64,000 nt of DNA from Aliiroseovarius sp. F20344 (GCF_023016155.1 NZ_JALKBG010000008.1:188501-252500); one strand, 5' to 3'. Positions 1 through 9,946 are shown, numbered from the stretch's first letter. Made by a program: numbers and translations. Notes: a model not told the origin generated them from the letters alone.

Positions 1-1269
1 GGTGGGGATGTCGTCTCAACCGTTAAAAAAGGGATCATCGATCCCGCAAACGTTCCTGATCCAAATGTGTTTATTTGGGTGATGATGGGGGCGCTGATTG
101 GCGCGGCCCTTTGGCTTAACACGGCAACGTGGCTTGGTGCGCCGGTTTCGACCACGCACTCGATCGTTGGTGGGGTGATGGGTGCAGGTATTGCCGCTGT
201 CGGATGGGATGTCGTCAACTGGGATTCAATGGGGAAGATTGCGCTGTCTTGGGTCGTCTCGCCTGTTACAGGTGGTGTCATTGCAGCGCTGTTTCTGTTC
301 ATTCTGAAGAAGACCATCTTCTTTAAAGATGAACTGGTTGAAAACGCGCGCAGGGTTGTCCCCTTCATGATCGGCATCATGACCTGGGCTTTCACAACTT
401 ATATTGCGCTTAAAGGCATCAAGAAGTTGATCAAGATCGATTTCTCAACAGCGATGCTGATTGGCCTTGTTGCGGGCCTTGCGGCGATCATAATTGTGCG
501 GCCGATGATCAATGCCGCCGCTCCGAAGCTTGAGAACTCGACTGAAGGCGTAAACAAGCTTTTCACTATCCCGCTCATCATCTCGGCGGCGCTTCTAAGC
601 TTTGCCCATGGTGCCAATGACGTGGCCAATGCGGTTGGGCCGCTGGCGGGCGTTGTCGATGCGCTCACGCAAACAGAAGGCGGTGCTGCGAAAGTAGCCA
701 TTCCTTTGTGGGTGATGGTAATTGGGGCTATCGGCATCTCGATTGGCCTTGCGCTCTTCGGGCCCAAGTTGATCCGAACTGTCGGCTCTGAAATTACGGA
801 ACTGGACCGCTCGCGCGCGTTTTGTATTGCGCTTGCTGCTGCCATCACGGTTATCATTGCAAGTCAGCTTGGCATGCCAATCAGCTCAACCCACGTTGCC
901 CTTGGCGCGGTGTTTGGTGTTGGTTTCTTACGCGAGTTCCTAGAAACCCGTATGGGTAAGGTTGTTGAAGACGTTCTGCACAAGCACGAAGGTGAGAAAG
1001 ACTTTGCCATTGCCGAGCAAGTATTGATGACGTTCCGCAATGCTCCGCCGGAAGACAAGCAGCGAATGCTCGATGAGCTTAAGAAGATGGGCCCTGAGGC
1101 CGTGATTGATGCGGCAGAGCGCAAAGTTTTGCAGAAGGCCTTGAAGCGCCAACTGGTGCATCGCGCATCGCTGCTCAAAATCGTTTCGGCATGGATCATC
1201 ACAGTTCCGGTTTCGGCTGTCCTTGCGGCGCTCTTCTACTTTGTCCTTCGCGGCATGATGTTGCCATAA
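1..1269 (+). CDS. Inorganic phosphate transporter, PiT family (5' end cut by window)
   Basis: The frame is open from base 1, so the N-terminus lies outside the window; about 422 residues are visible. The protein is an integral inner-membrane carrier of the PiT family, which moves phosphate (usually as a metal-phosphate complex) with a cation. Both PiT signature repeats are visible: STTHSIVGG near the visible N-terminus and HGANDVANAVGPLAG followed by SSTHVALGAVFGVG in the second half. Between residues of the second half and the last membrane segment lies a charged cytoplasmic loop (KHEGEKDFAIAEQ region). It is followed after 15 bases by a Na/Pi cotransporter gene, so the two probably form a phosphate-uptake unit. 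Family assignment is firm; substrate preference is inferred. Confidence 0.93.
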   Translation, partial: GGDVVSTVKKGIIDPANVPDPNVFIWVMMGALIGAALWLNTATWLGAPVSTTHSIVGGVMGAGIAAVGWDVVNWDSMGKIALSWVVSPVTGGVIAALFLFILKKTIFFKDELVENARRVVPFMIGIMTWAFTTYIALKGIKKLIKIDFSTAMLIGLVAGLAAIIIVRPMINAAAPKLENSTEGVNKLFTIPLIISAALLSFAHGANDVANAVGPLAGVVDALTQTEGGAAKVAIPLWVMVIGAIGISIGLALFGPKLIRTVGSEITELDRSRAFCIALAAAITVIIASQLGMPISSTHVALGAVFGVGFLREFLETRMGKVVEDVLHKHEGEKDFAIAEQVLMTFRNAPPEDKQRMLDELKKMGPEAVIDAAERKVLQKALKRQLVHRASLLKIVSAWIITVPVSAVLAALFYFVLRGMMLP

Positions 1270-1284
1270 GGTGCAGTCGCTCTC

Positions 1285-3117
1285 ATGATGAAAAAACTGC
1301 TTCTACCGGTCATTCTGCTGGTCCTGACACTTGGGTTCTGGGCCAGCAGTGACTTTCAAGAGATCGCCGCAGGAGTGGCGATCTTCTTGTTCGGGATGCT
1401 GATGCTTGAAGACGGCTTCAAGTTGTTCAGCGGAGGTATTCTGGAGAAGCTACTTGAGAAGGCAACAGGATCGGTGCCGAAGTCGCTGGGCTTCGGGATC
1501 TTGTCGACCACGATCATGCAGTCCAGCTCTTTGGTGTCGGTGATCACCATCTCGTTTCTGTCGGCGGGGTTGATTTCGCTTATTGCGGGCGTTGGGATCA
1601 TCTTTGGCGCAAATATAGGCACGACAACGGGCGCTTGGCTTGTTGCGGGTTTTGGTCTGAAGGTGAAAATTTCGGCTTACGCTCTGCCCATGCTGGCGAT
1701 CGCCATCGTGCTTGTATTCCAGAAGAACAAGTACTTGCGGGGCGCAGGGTTTGTACTTGCAGGTCTAGGTTTCCTGTTCCTTGGCATTCACCACATGAAA
1801 GAAGGCTTCGAGGCGTTTAAAGATCAGTTTGATCTGACGCGATTTGCCCTGACTGGATTGTTCGGGTTGCTGGTCTATACGCTGGTTGGGACGGCCGCGA
1901 CCGTGGTCATGCAATCCAGCCATGCAACGATGACGTTGATCATCACAGCGCTTGCCGCCTCGCAAATCTCATATGAGAACGCCCTTGCTCTGGCTATTGG
2001 CGCCAATATCGGCACGACCATTACGGCCATCATCGGTTCACTGACGGCCAATTTCCAAGGCAAGAGACTGGCGCTGGCACATCTGATATTCAATATGGTC
2101 ACCGCCGGGGTGGCCCTGGTCTTTATTGGACCAATTCGAATGTCGGTGGATTTCATATCCTCTGGCGTTGGTATTGCCGATACTGACTACACGCTGAAAT
2201 TGGCAGTCTTCCACACGATCTTTAATACGCTTGGCGTGCTGATCATGCTGCCACTTCTGAACAAAATGATCGTGTTTCTAGAACGCACAATTGCCCAACC
2301 GGAAGAGGATCTAAGCAAGCCGAAATACCTGTCTGCTGCAGTGGATGAGTTCCCGCAAACAATCGAACATGCGATGAGAAGCGAGGTGAAGCACCTCTAC
2401 GACAATGCCGTCGAACTGATCGTGCACGGGCTGAACCTGCACCGGCACGATATCTTCACGTCGAAAGACATCGCCGCAACCGTTGCCGCCAGCCGCACGC
2501 CTGTCGAATTCGACATTGACGAGCGCTACGAGGCACGGATCAAAACGCTCTACTCCGCAATTGTCGAATTTGCGACGCGCGTAGGTGCCAGGGACATGCC
2601 CGAAGACGTGATGGACGATATTTATTCGCTGCGCGATGTAGCGGGTCGCATTGTCAGAGCGGTGAAAGCAGTCAAGCATTTGAGGCGCAACGCCACGCGA
2701 TACACCCAATCGGATCAAGGCAAAATCACCGATCTTTATGATCAGCTGCGCACCGAAATTGCGCGAATACTGGTCGAGATCAACAAACTGGATTTGGCCG
2801 ACCCCGAAGACCGGTCAAGCTTGTGGCTTGATCAGGAACGCGTCCAAGTACTCAGTGATGCGCAAGACACCAACCACCGGATCGACGTTCTGATCCGCAA
2901 TCATGAACTTGAAGCCATCGTTGCCACATCATTTCTGAACGATGCCAACTATGCTTATGCTGCGATACGTGACCTGCTGGGGGCGGCGCGTGCATACTAT
3001 ATCGAGACTGAGGATGCCATGGCCGAGGTGGAACGCATTCTTGCATTGGAAGACGAAGAGTTGGCGGATCTGCTTCTGACCGCATCGGCCAATCAACGAA
3101 GTGGCGGTGACCAATGA
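1285..3117 (+). CDS. Na+/phosphate cotransporter (NptA/PNaS family) with C-terminal PhoU-like domain
   Basis: 610-residue membrane protein. Two Na/Pi-cotransporter repeats are visible: QSSSLVSVITISFLSAGLI followed by GANIGTTTGAW, and MQSSHATMTLIITA followed by GANIGTTITAI. QSS and GANIGTT are the family's substrate-site motifs. From about residue 350 onward the chain is soluble, helical and charged and matches a PhoU-like domain, a common C-terminal fusion in bacterial members. The gene starts with tandem ATG codons 15 bases after the PiT stop, implying co-transcription. A second paralogue of the same architecture lies at 36805-38454 beside the ugp operon. Function (sodium-driven phosphate uptake) follows from the family; the direction of transport is not proved by sequence. 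Confidence 0.92.
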   Translation: MMKKLLLPVILLVLTLGFWASSDFQEIAAGVAIFLFGMLMLEDGFKLFSGGILEKLLEKATGSVPKSLGFGILSTTIMQSSSLVSVITISFLSAGLISLIAGVGIIFGANIGTTTGAWLVAGFGLKVKISAYALPMLAIAIVLVFQKNKYLRGAGFVLAGLGFLFLGIHHMKEGFEAFKDQFDLTRFALTGLFGLLVYTLVGTAATVVMQSSHATMTLIITALAASQISYENALALAIGANIGTTITAIIGSLTANFQGKRLALAHLIFNMVTAGVALVFIGPIRMSVDFISSGVGIADTDYTLKLAVFHTIFNTLGVLIMLPLLNKMIVFLERTIAQPEEDLSKPKYLSAAVDEFPQTIEHAMRSEVKHLYDNAVELIVHGLNLHRHDIFTSKDIAATVAASRTPVEFDIDERYEARIKTLYSAIVEFATRVGARDMPEDVMDDIYSLRDVAGRIVRAVKAVKHLRRNATRYTQSDQGKITDLYDQLRTEIARILVEINKLDLADPEDRSSLWLDQERVQVLSDAQDTNHRIDVLIRNHELEAIVATSFLNDANYAYAAIRDLLGAARAYYIETEDAMAEVERILALEDEELADLLLTASANQRSGGDQ

Positions 3118-3186
3118 TCGTCGCAATGTGTCATAACACTATTACAGACATGCGGCAGTTTAGAACGTCGCATGCGGGAGGAAATC

Positions 3187-3441
3187 ATGGGACTTGAAAG
3201 CATGACCGAGAAGCTCGACAAGTACTATGATCGGCTTGAGAAGGGAAAAACCCGCAAAATCAAGCCAGGTCATGTCAGCAAGGTGATCAACAAGTTGAAC
3301 ACAAAAGCTGGACAGTTGGAGGTCGAGATTTCCGAAGCTGTGAAGCCAGACAAGAAGCAACGTCTAGAGCGCAAGCTGGCATTGGTTCGTAAACAGCAAG
3401 AACGTGCGAACTGGCTGCAAAAAAGTATTGGCGAGCAATAA
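3187..3441 (+). CDS. Small charged coiled-coil protein, unknown function
   Basis: 84 residues from the ATG at 3187, chosen because a GGGAGG ribosome site ends about six bases upstream; an in-frame ATG at 3172 overlaps that site and is less likely. The chain is almost wholly helical and charged (KLDKYYDRLEKGKTRKIKP, then KKQRLERKLALVRKQQERA), with no membrane segment and no Cys. I do not recognise a named family. It sits between phosphate/sodium transporters and a cation ATPase, with about 70 bases upstream and 250 downstream, so it may be its own transcript. Likely a small helical regulatory or scaffolding protein; this is only a description. Confidence 0.6.
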   Translation: MGLESMTEKLDKYYDRLEKGKTRKIKPGHVSKVINKLNTKAGQLEVEISEAVKPDKKQRLERKLALVRKQQERANWLQKSIGEQ

Positions 3442-3692
3442 GGCCTCATGCCAATCACTAATATCACTACACTGTGTTCTGAATGGGTAAAGGGGCGGCT
3501 GCTTAGCATTGGGCCGTCTTTGATCACTTGTTTCGTGAGTTTTGGGCGGGTCACATTAGTGCGGGCATCACATTTCCAAATCGACCTGACTCAGCAGCCA
3601 ATCCGGCATGAGATGTTTGAAGAGGCTCGGGCTTATTAAATGAATCCCGCTAAAGCGGATCAGTGAACACAGAAAAGAGCATTGGGGGCTTT

Positions 3693-6374
3693 ATGGCGAA
3701 TTGGCATAGTGAATCGTTAGCAAGTGTTTTGGATGACCTGCGCAGTTCTGCCGACGGTCTTACGAGCGATGAAGCAGAAAGGCGTCTGGAGCAAAACGGT
3801 CGCAACGAACTGAAAGTCTCGAAAGACACCTCGGAAATCGTAAAGTTCCTTTTACAATTCAAGAACTTCTTTGCGTTGCTTTTGATTGTCGGCGGTGCTC
3901 TGGCGATGACAGCCGAGCAAATGGATCCAGGCCAGGGCAACCTCTACATTGCAATCGCCCTGATTGCCGTTGTGCTTCTCAACGCCGCATTCACCTATTT
4001 TCAGGAACACCAGAGTGAGCGGATCATGGACAGCTTCAAGAGCATGCTGCCCTCTATGATCACCGCACTGCGCGATGGCCGCCCGCAGGAGGTCGCAGCG
4101 GAGGAGCTTGTGCCTGGGGACGTCATCATTCTGAACGAAGGCGATCGCGTGCCAGCAGATGGGCGGTTGATTGAGGCCAAGGAGCTGAAAGTCGACAATT
4201 CCAGCCTTACCGGTGAAAGCGAACCGCAGCTGCTGGATGAAGGCAAGCATGCGGAAGCGATGTTAGAAAGCCCGAACATGGTATTCTCGGGCTCGCTTGT
4301 TCAGAACGGCGAGGGAAAGGTCGCGCTGGTAGAGACGGGCATGAACACCCAGATTGGCGGCATCGTGGAGTTGACGAAAGCCACCGATGTTCACGAGACT
4401 CCGATCCATAAAGAACTGAGCTACTTCATCAAAGTCATCAGCTTCATTGCGATCTTCCTTGGTGTTAGCTTTTTTGCGGTTTCCGTGGCCATTGGAAACA
4501 GCTGGATCGGCAGTCTGATTTTTGCCATCGGAATTATCGTGGCCAATGTTCCAGAGGGATTGTTGCCGACGGTGACGCTTAGTCTCACCATGGCAAGTCG
4601 ACGGATGGCGCAGAAGAATGCGCTGATCAAGAATTTGGAAAGCGTCGAAACACTGGGATCGACGACAGTCATCTGCACCGACAAGACCGGAACACTGACT
4701 CAGAATCAGTTGGGCGTGAACGCGATTGTTCTGAGTGGCGAAAGCTATGCGGCCACCGACCATCTGATAAAGGGGGCGCCGTCATTTGGCCGATTGCTGA
4801 AGGTCATGTGCGTCTGCAACAACGCCTATTTGACCAAGGAAGGTTTTTCGGGCGATGCGACCGAGGGTGCGCTCCTGATATACGCGCGCGATCATGTTGA
4901 CGTGGCAACTCTGCGCGAGGTGGAAGAGATCGCTGAGCAGCCGTTCAATTCTACCAGCAAACGTATGATCACGGTGACGGATGCTGGCGACGGTCCGCAG
5001 GCCTACCTGAAAGGCGCCCCAGAGGTTGTGTTGGCGATGTGTGACCGCATTGCGTTGAGCGGAGAAGAATACCCCCTCAGCAAAGAACGCAAAGACGAGG
5101 TCATTCAGCAATACCGCCTTCTGGCAGGTCGCGGGGAACGCGGCCTTGCCTTCGCGGCCCGATCCTGTGGCAAAGGTGATGTTCCGGAAGATGGATATGT
5201 GTTCCTGGGCCTCGCCGGGATGATCGACCCACCGCGACCGGAAGTTCCCGATGCTCTTGCACGCTGCCACTCGGCCGGGATCCGAGTGATCATGCTGACC
5301 GGTGACTTTGGTCTGACAGCAAAAACAATTGCCTGCCAGATTGGTTTGATGGGTCCCAATGGCCGTGTCGTGCAGGGGGATGAGCTTTCCTTGATGGACG
5401 ATGCAGAGTTGCAGCAGGTCTTGCGCGAAGAGCCCGAAATCATTTTTGCCCGAATTGCGCCTGCCCAGAAGCTACAGGTTGTCCAAGCCCTGCAATCCCT
5501 TGGGGAAATCGTCACGGTGACTGGCGACGGCGTGAATGACGCCCCCGCGCTGAAACATGCGGATATGGGCGTAGCTATGGGAGTCGGTGGTACCGAGGTC
5601 GCAAAAGAAGCATCGAACATGGTGCTGATGGACGACAATTTTGCCACCATCGTTGCTGCCGTCGAGGAAGGGCGAACGATCTTTGACAACATCAAGAAGT
5701 TCATTGCCTATATTCTGACGTCTAACATCCCTGAAATTCTGCCGTTCGTGGCGTTCGTTCTGCTAGATATACCCTTGCCCCTGACCGTTATTCTGATCCT
5801 GTCGATTGATCTGGGTACAGATATTCTGCCGGCACTTGGATTGGGCGCGGAAAAGCCGGAAACCGACGTCATGAAGCGAAAGCCTCGGCCACGAGGTGAA
5901 CGGTTGCTAAGCCGGAACCTGCTTTTGATGAGCTATGGCATTGTTGGAATGGTCCAGGCCGCGGCGGGTTTCTTTACCTATTTCACCATTCTCTACAGTG
6001 GTGGTTGGGAATGGGGGCAGGAGCTGGCCAACAATGACCCATTGTATCGAACCGCCATCACTGGCTTCTTTGCATCGATTATCATCTGTCAGGTTGCGGA
6101 TGTGATCATCTGCAGAACTCGAACCCAGAGCCTTTTCACTGTTGGCCTATTCTCCAACCCGCTTGTGCTTGTCGGCATCGCGTTCGAACTGCTTCTGTTG
6201 ACGGGTATCAGCTATGTCCCAGCGTTCAATACATTCTTCGGAACGGCGCCGCTGGAACTGTGGCATCTTGCGCTCTCGCTTCCCTTTGCGCTGGCGATCC
6301 TGTTGGGCGACGAAATTCGCAGGGTGTTTGTGCGCCGGGGCAACCCCTTTGTGCGCCGCTGGCTGACTTGGTGA
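3693..6374 (+). CDS. P-type cation-transporting ATPase (type II, Na/K-ATPase-like motifs)
   Basis: 893 residues from ATG 3693, preceded by a GGGGG-containing ribosome site; a GTG at 3663 would add 10 residues. All P-type landmarks are present: N-terminal cation-ATPase domain, LTGES near residue 172, phosphorylation motif CTDKTGTLT with Asp near 330, KGAPE near 440 in the nucleotide domain, and GDGVNDAPA near 611. The M4 motif reads VPEGLLPTVT and is followed by NLESVETLG, closer to the Na/K- and H/K-ATPase (IIC) version VPEGLLATVT than to the SERCA version IPEGLPAVVT. This suggests export of a monovalent cation (possibly Na+), which is inference. Ten C-terminal-type helices end the chain. It may support the Na+-coupled phosphate carrier upstream. 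Confidence 0.9.
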   Translation: MANWHSESLASVLDDLRSSADGLTSDEAERRLEQNGRNELKVSKDTSEIVKFLLQFKNFFALLLIVGGALAMTAEQMDPGQGNLYIAIALIAVVLLNAAFTYFQEHQSERIMDSFKSMLPSMITALRDGRPQEVAAEELVPGDVIILNEGDRVPADGRLIEAKELKVDNSSLTGESEPQLLDEGKHAEAMLESPNMVFSGSLVQNGEGKVALVETGMNTQIGGIVELTKATDVHETPIHKELSYFIKVISFIAIFLGVSFFAVSVAIGNSWIGSLIFAIGIIVANVPEGLLPTVTLSLTMASRRMAQKNALIKNLESVETLGSTTVICTDKTGTLTQNQLGVNAIVLSGESYAATDHLIKGAPSFGRLLKVMCVCNNAYLTKEGFSGDATEGALLIYARDHVDVATLREVEEIAEQPFNSTSKRMITVTDAGDGPQAYLKGAPEVVLAMCDRIALSGEEYPLSKERKDEVIQQYRLLAGRGERGLAFAARSCGKGDVPEDGYVFLGLAGMIDPPRPEVPDALARCHSAGIRVIMLTGDFGLTAKTIACQIGLMGPNGRVVQGDELSLMDDAELQQVLREEPEIIFARIAPAQKLQVVQALQSLGEIVTVTGDGVNDAPALKHADMGVAMGVGGTEVAKEASNMVLMDDNFATIVAAVEEGRTIFDNIKKFIAYILTSNIPEILPFVAFVLLDIPLPLTVILILSIDLGTDILPALGLGAEKPETDVMKRKPRPRGERLLSRNLLLMSYGIVGMVQAAAGFFTYFTILYSGGWEWGQELANNDPLYRTAITGFFASIIICQVADVIICRTRTQSLFTVGLFSNPLVLVGIAFELLLLTGISYVPAFNTFFGTAPLELWHLALSLPFALAILLGDEIRRVFVRRGNPFVRRWLTW

Positions 6375-7003
6375 AATGCTACATAAAGGTGGACATTGGA
6401 TATTGGTTCAGAATGCCTCGAGTTCCCGATTTCGCCCTCATCGCCAGTGCAAGCTGGGTGGAAGGGTGCTCTGAATCCTATCCTTCAGTCCACGGGAGGA
6501 GCCACGGAACGCCCTTAGACATGCGTCAGCAATCTACTCACCCGAGCGGCCTCCACGGGTCTCGCCGATATGCCCCGCTCTCGACCTGATAGGCTCGATC
6601 CAGAATGGCGAGCGCCTCGGCGCTACCGAGTACGGCTTGGGTGTAGTGCCCAAGTGTGACTGCGGGGTTCGCGTGCCCTGCGAGCTTGGCGACCAGCCCC
6701 ACCTCGACGCCTTGGACCTGCAAGGTCGACACAAAGTTGTGCCGCGCCGAATGGTGATGATGTTGAACTTGCTGCGGTGCGAGGAATGTGTTGCTGCGCG
6801 GTGGGCATTGAAATGCCCATATAGGCCGAAGTCACCCATAGGGTGTTGTTTTTTGAGCGGAACTAGGGTTGGCCGCAATTCTTGATAGATTTATTTTAAC
6901 GCATCCGGGCCGCGCTTGTAGCTCCCGGGGCCTAATACCATCAATCTTTTGGTAAATACCCAAAGTATGCCAGTCGCCTTTGTCGGGTTATTAATTCTTC
7001 GGC
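6375..7003. other. Intergenic stretch holding an integrase remnant
   Basis: 629 bases without an intact gene between the P-type ATPase and the ABC exporter permease (which ends at 7004 on the minus strand). The only recognisable content is the degraded tyrosine-recombinase tail described separately. No tRNA gene or clear attachment-site repeat was found by eye. Confidence 0.6.
6538..6768 (-). pseudogene. C-terminal remnant of a tyrosine recombinase (phage-type integrase)
   Basis: Read on the minus strand, the frame gives HHHHSARHNFVSTLQVQG, then LVAKLAGHANPAVTLGHYTQ. This matches the catalytic tail of tyrosine recombinases: HxxR (HSAR), the third-box GH (AGHAN) and the tyrosine nucleophile in LGHYTQ, with family-typical spacing. 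Upstream the same frame meets a stop (near 6830) after a short unrelated stretch, and no N-terminal or core-binding domain is present. The piece lacks a normal start, so it is a decayed fragment. It marks a past integration or excision event at the edge of the accessory region 6.4-12.4 kb. Assignment rests on motifs seen by eye. Confidence 0.6.
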
Positions 7004-8635
7004 CTAGTCGACGGTTTCTGCCACTGCGAACCGGCGGAATGCATATTGCATCATGACCAACGTCAGAAGCACGATCAAGGTCAAGGTTATCCAGCTGGCC
7101 AACGCTGGTAGGACCAAGGAGGTTCTAAACGTTGTTAATGTGGCGAACCCCACAGCAGCCGACGCCGCACCAGCAGCCAAAACGACAATCGTCTTCGCAA
7201 TGAACTCGACAAGTGACCGTCCGAGAAACTCGAAGTCTGCCCGTCCCATCGGAACCAGCTTTTTCGGAAACAGAAGGTGTATCGTGTTTTCGACTGTATA
7301 GATGAGCACAGTCAACGGGAGCGCAAATGCCGCAAAGACGAGTGCGCCAGATGTGACGAAACCCTTTTCAAAGACCGTGACGCTGACGATCAGGGACAAA
7401 GCGATGACATAGGTAACAAGCACCTGAACCACGAGCTGGCCTGCGCAGATACGCCACGGGGCTATGGGCAGGGTCTTGTAGACCTCCATCCTGCTCAGGT
7501 CACCGCGAAAATCGCATACCAGCGTGCGCGGCAGGATGAATCCGAAAAAGGTGTAAACAATCGTCAAAACCCGTGGGTCCGTGAAGGGTATACCGACCGC
7601 CGCAACAAGCGGCCCTGCGCATGCGGCGATGCCAACGAACACGACGACGACCTTCAAAGAATCGCGGGCAACGTTTAAGGCCTGTCGCCAAGCAATGGGG
7701 CCCAAGCCTCCCCAAACCAGCGAACGACGGATGGAGTGCACCTCGGCTCGTTGAGTGGCCCAGTAAGATCCACCTTGCTTCACACGCTCCCATCGGTTGC
7801 TCTGTCGGGCGTTCTCGCTTAGGGCGCGGTCAGTCGTGCGGGCGTCGAGCACGATAGCCGCGCGCAGCAGTGCAATGTTGATGAGGAGCGCGATACAGGC
7901 CCAAACGGCCATATTCGGCAACGATGACGACACGAAGAGTTCCGCAAACACAATGTAGGGTATCAGGATGATGGTGCCGATCCACGAATGTCGAAACGCC
8001 GACAATAGATCAAAGAGGTTACGGTCGGGCGTTGCCCATGCATAAAGCATGCAGGCGGCTGCAACTGCGAGAAGCAGCGCAATTACGGGATATCGTATCC
8101 GTGAGAGCCTGCTGCCTTCCAGCGTCTGAGCGGTCATGACGATAACAGCGCTGTTTAACTGAACGAATATGATCGTCAGGAGCGAAGCGATGAAAGCAGA
8201 AAGGGCTGAACCTGTTTGCCCCTGCGCAAAAATGGCGATGAGCGCACTGCTTAAAGTGGCCCCGGCAACGTAAGCGCCAAATTTGTAAATGATTAGGTCG
8301 CGCCGACGGAATGGCCCGGTATAAAGAAAATTGATCTCGGCCGGCGAAAAATGAAACGTTGGCCCGGTCGTCAGCGCCACTGTGAGCAGCGACATCGCAA
8401 GCATGCTGATTGGCATGAAAGTGCTGATCTGCGCGCTTAAAGCTTGCCGATCCAAGGCTGCGTTAGACATGGACCCCATGTCCGACGAGGAACTGTTGGT
8501 AACGACGAGCAGCCAAATGATTCCGAAAAAAGCAAGAAAGAAAAGCAGGCCACGCAAGCTTGTCAACTGGATCAGGCGCAGGCGAAAACCGCCGCGCAAT
8601 CGCATCATAAGGAGACGGAAAAGTGCTTGATCCAT
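7004..8635 (-). CDS. ABC exporter permease, putative ABC_export family
   Basis: 543-residue polytopic membrane protein with about a dozen hydrophobic segments (first at about residues 27-46). The opening residues (MDQALFRLLMMRLRGGFR) and length fit the putative ABC exporter family found next to a stand-alone ATPase. The start lies 3 bases after the stop of the ATP-binding gene, so the two form a transcription unit and a likely complete exporter. Substrate unknown; no export-accessory or biosynthetic gene lies beside it. Alternative: a component of a gliding/ABC-2-type exporter; the exact Pfam family should be treated as provisional. Confidence 0.75.
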   Translation of the reverse strand: MDQALFRLLMMRLRGGFRLRLIQLTSLRGLLFFLAFFGIIWLLVVTNSSSSDMGSMSNAALDRQALSAQISTFMPISMLAMSLLTVALTTGPTFHFSPAEINFLYTGPFRRRDLIIYKFGAYVAGATLSSALIAIFAQGQTGSALSAFIASLLTIIFVQLNSAVIVMTAQTLEGSRLSRIRYPVIALLLAVAAACMLYAWATPDRNLFDLLSAFRHSWIGTIILIPYIVFAELFVSSSLPNMAVWACIALLINIALLRAAIVLDARTTDRALSENARQSNRWERVKQGGSYWATQRAEVHSIRRSLVWGGLGPIAWRQALNVARDSLKVVVVFVGIAACAGPLVAAVGIPFTDPRVLTIVYTFFGFILPRTLVCDFRGDLSRMEVYKTLPIAPWRICAGQLVVQVLVTYVIALSLIVSVTVFEKGFVTSGALVFAAFALPLTVLIYTVENTIHLLFPKKLVPMGRADFEFLGRSLVEFIAKTIVVLAAGAASAAVGFATLTTFRTSLVLPALASWITLTLIVLLTLVMMQYAFRRFAVAETVD

Positions 8636-8638
8636 AGC

Positions 8639-9379
8639 TCAGGCCTGACCCATCTCTTCTTTCTGGGTGATTGTGAAATACGCCTCTTCAAGGGCCGAGT
8701 TATTGTCGGTCTGGCCGAACTCGCTCAGAACGTAGTCCATCGTGCCAAATAGACGGCATTCGCCAAGGTTCAAAACCATAATATGCGTGCATAAATCCTC
8801 GAACAGGCTCAAAAGGTGCGAGCTTATGATGATAGCTGCGCCGGCTTGCGCACGTTCGCGGATCGCCTGCTTGATGCCCCGGATACCCTGAGGATCAAGC
8901 CCCGTCAGCGGCTCATCGAACAGTATAACCTTAGGATCGTGCAAGAAGGCGCAGGCGATCGCCACTTTTTGGCGCATACCGCGAGACAAGTTATGGACGA
9001 GCGTATCGCGCTTGTGTGTAAGTTCGAATGAATTAAGAAGTGCCTCGGCGCATTTCTCAAAATCTGTGACTTTGTAGGCCGCCGCAGTGAACGCCAGATG
9101 CTCCCAAACCGTCATGGTATCAAATAGCCGTGGATCGTCAGGAATATAGCCGATGTTCTGTTTGGCTGCGATGGGTGCCTCGGCAATATCATGGCCGGCA
9201 ATCATTAGGCGCCCCGAGGTGGGGGGGATAATCCCACACAAGGCACGCAACGTCGTTGTCTTACCCGCCCCATTCGGCCCGAGTAACCCAAGGATCTGGC
9301 CGGGTTCAACCGAAAAGCTCAGGTCCTTCACGGCCGTGAAGCCTTTGTACTGCTTACTGAAATTTGTGACTGTGATCAT
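8639..9379 (-). CDS. ABC transporter ATP-binding protein (exporter type)
   Basis: 246 residues from the ATG at 9379; a TTG at 9394 is an alternative start adding five residues. Walker A is GPNGAGKTT, the signature is LSRGMRQKVAIA (a slightly divergent LSGGQ), and Walker B is VILFDEPLTGLDPQG followed by the switch His in ISSHLL. The sequence resembles ATPases of ABC-2/CcmA-type exporters. It hydrolyses ATP to drive the permease encoded immediately downstream (3-base gap). The 5' side faces a 567-base gene-free stretch that should hold the promoter. Confidence 0.9.
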   Translation of the reverse strand: MITVTNFSKQYKGFTAVKDLSFSVEPGQILGLLGPNGAGKTTTLRALCGIIPPTSGRLMIAGHDIAEAPIAAKQNIGYIPDDPRLFDTMTVWEHLAFTAAAYKVTDFEKCAEALLNSFELTHKRDTLVHNLSRGMRQKVAIACAFLHDPKVILFDEPLTGLDPQGIRGIKQAIRERAQAGAAIIISSHLLSLFEDLCTHIMVLNLGECRLFGTMDYVLSEFGQTDNNSALEEAYFTITQKEEMGQA

Positions 9380-9946
9380 ATGTTCTTTGGCCAAGATTAT
9401 CCGGTTTACCTGCGGCCGAGCAGTCTGACGTGGACTCCAACAACACTCAAGCCAGCGATATTTTGCACCAATTCATGGCAACTCTATGTCCAAATCATCA
9501 ACAGCGCCCCTAGCAAAGCGAGAAAGTGGAAATACGCGGTTGGCGCACCGTGGCCAGCAGAAGGTTGCGTCGAATTGCAGCCTAACAACAAGAGGTGCGC
9601 TCTGGCTGCTCACTTTCAAGAGCTGGCATTCGGGTTTCATTCCTGAATATTAGTGAAGTCCCGAGATGTGTGAAACCGCCTGTTAGCTGATTTTGCCTAC
9701 GCAGCGAATACCTCCTTAGGCGGGCCGCACTAGCGGCTTCGGATGGCACAACGCCCTAATGTGGAAGGGCCATAGCTAAGAAACAAGCAACGGAAATGAG
9801 TTAAGCAAGTTACCTATGAGCGCGAAAAGCATTCTGTGCGCTTCGAAATAGAACTTACTCTCTAAATGTCTATATGCGTTTGACGCGGTACTGCTTGCAT
9901 TGCAGGCTATGCGCTTAGCTAGCGTGAGAATCCGAAGTGCAGATCG
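9380..9946. other. Gene-free stretch
   Basis: 567 bases between the start of the ABC exporter unit and the 3' end of the pentapeptide-repeat gene, both on the minus strand. Short open frames occur on both strands but none has a recognisable family, a ribosome site or convincing composition. I see no tRNA, no terminator with a T-run and no repeat. It presumably contains the promoter of the exporter unit. Confidence 0.5.

Noticed and set aside
9380-9646. Short plus-strand frame upstream of the ABC exporter
   Set aside because: Overlaps the ATPase start, no ribosome site or family.
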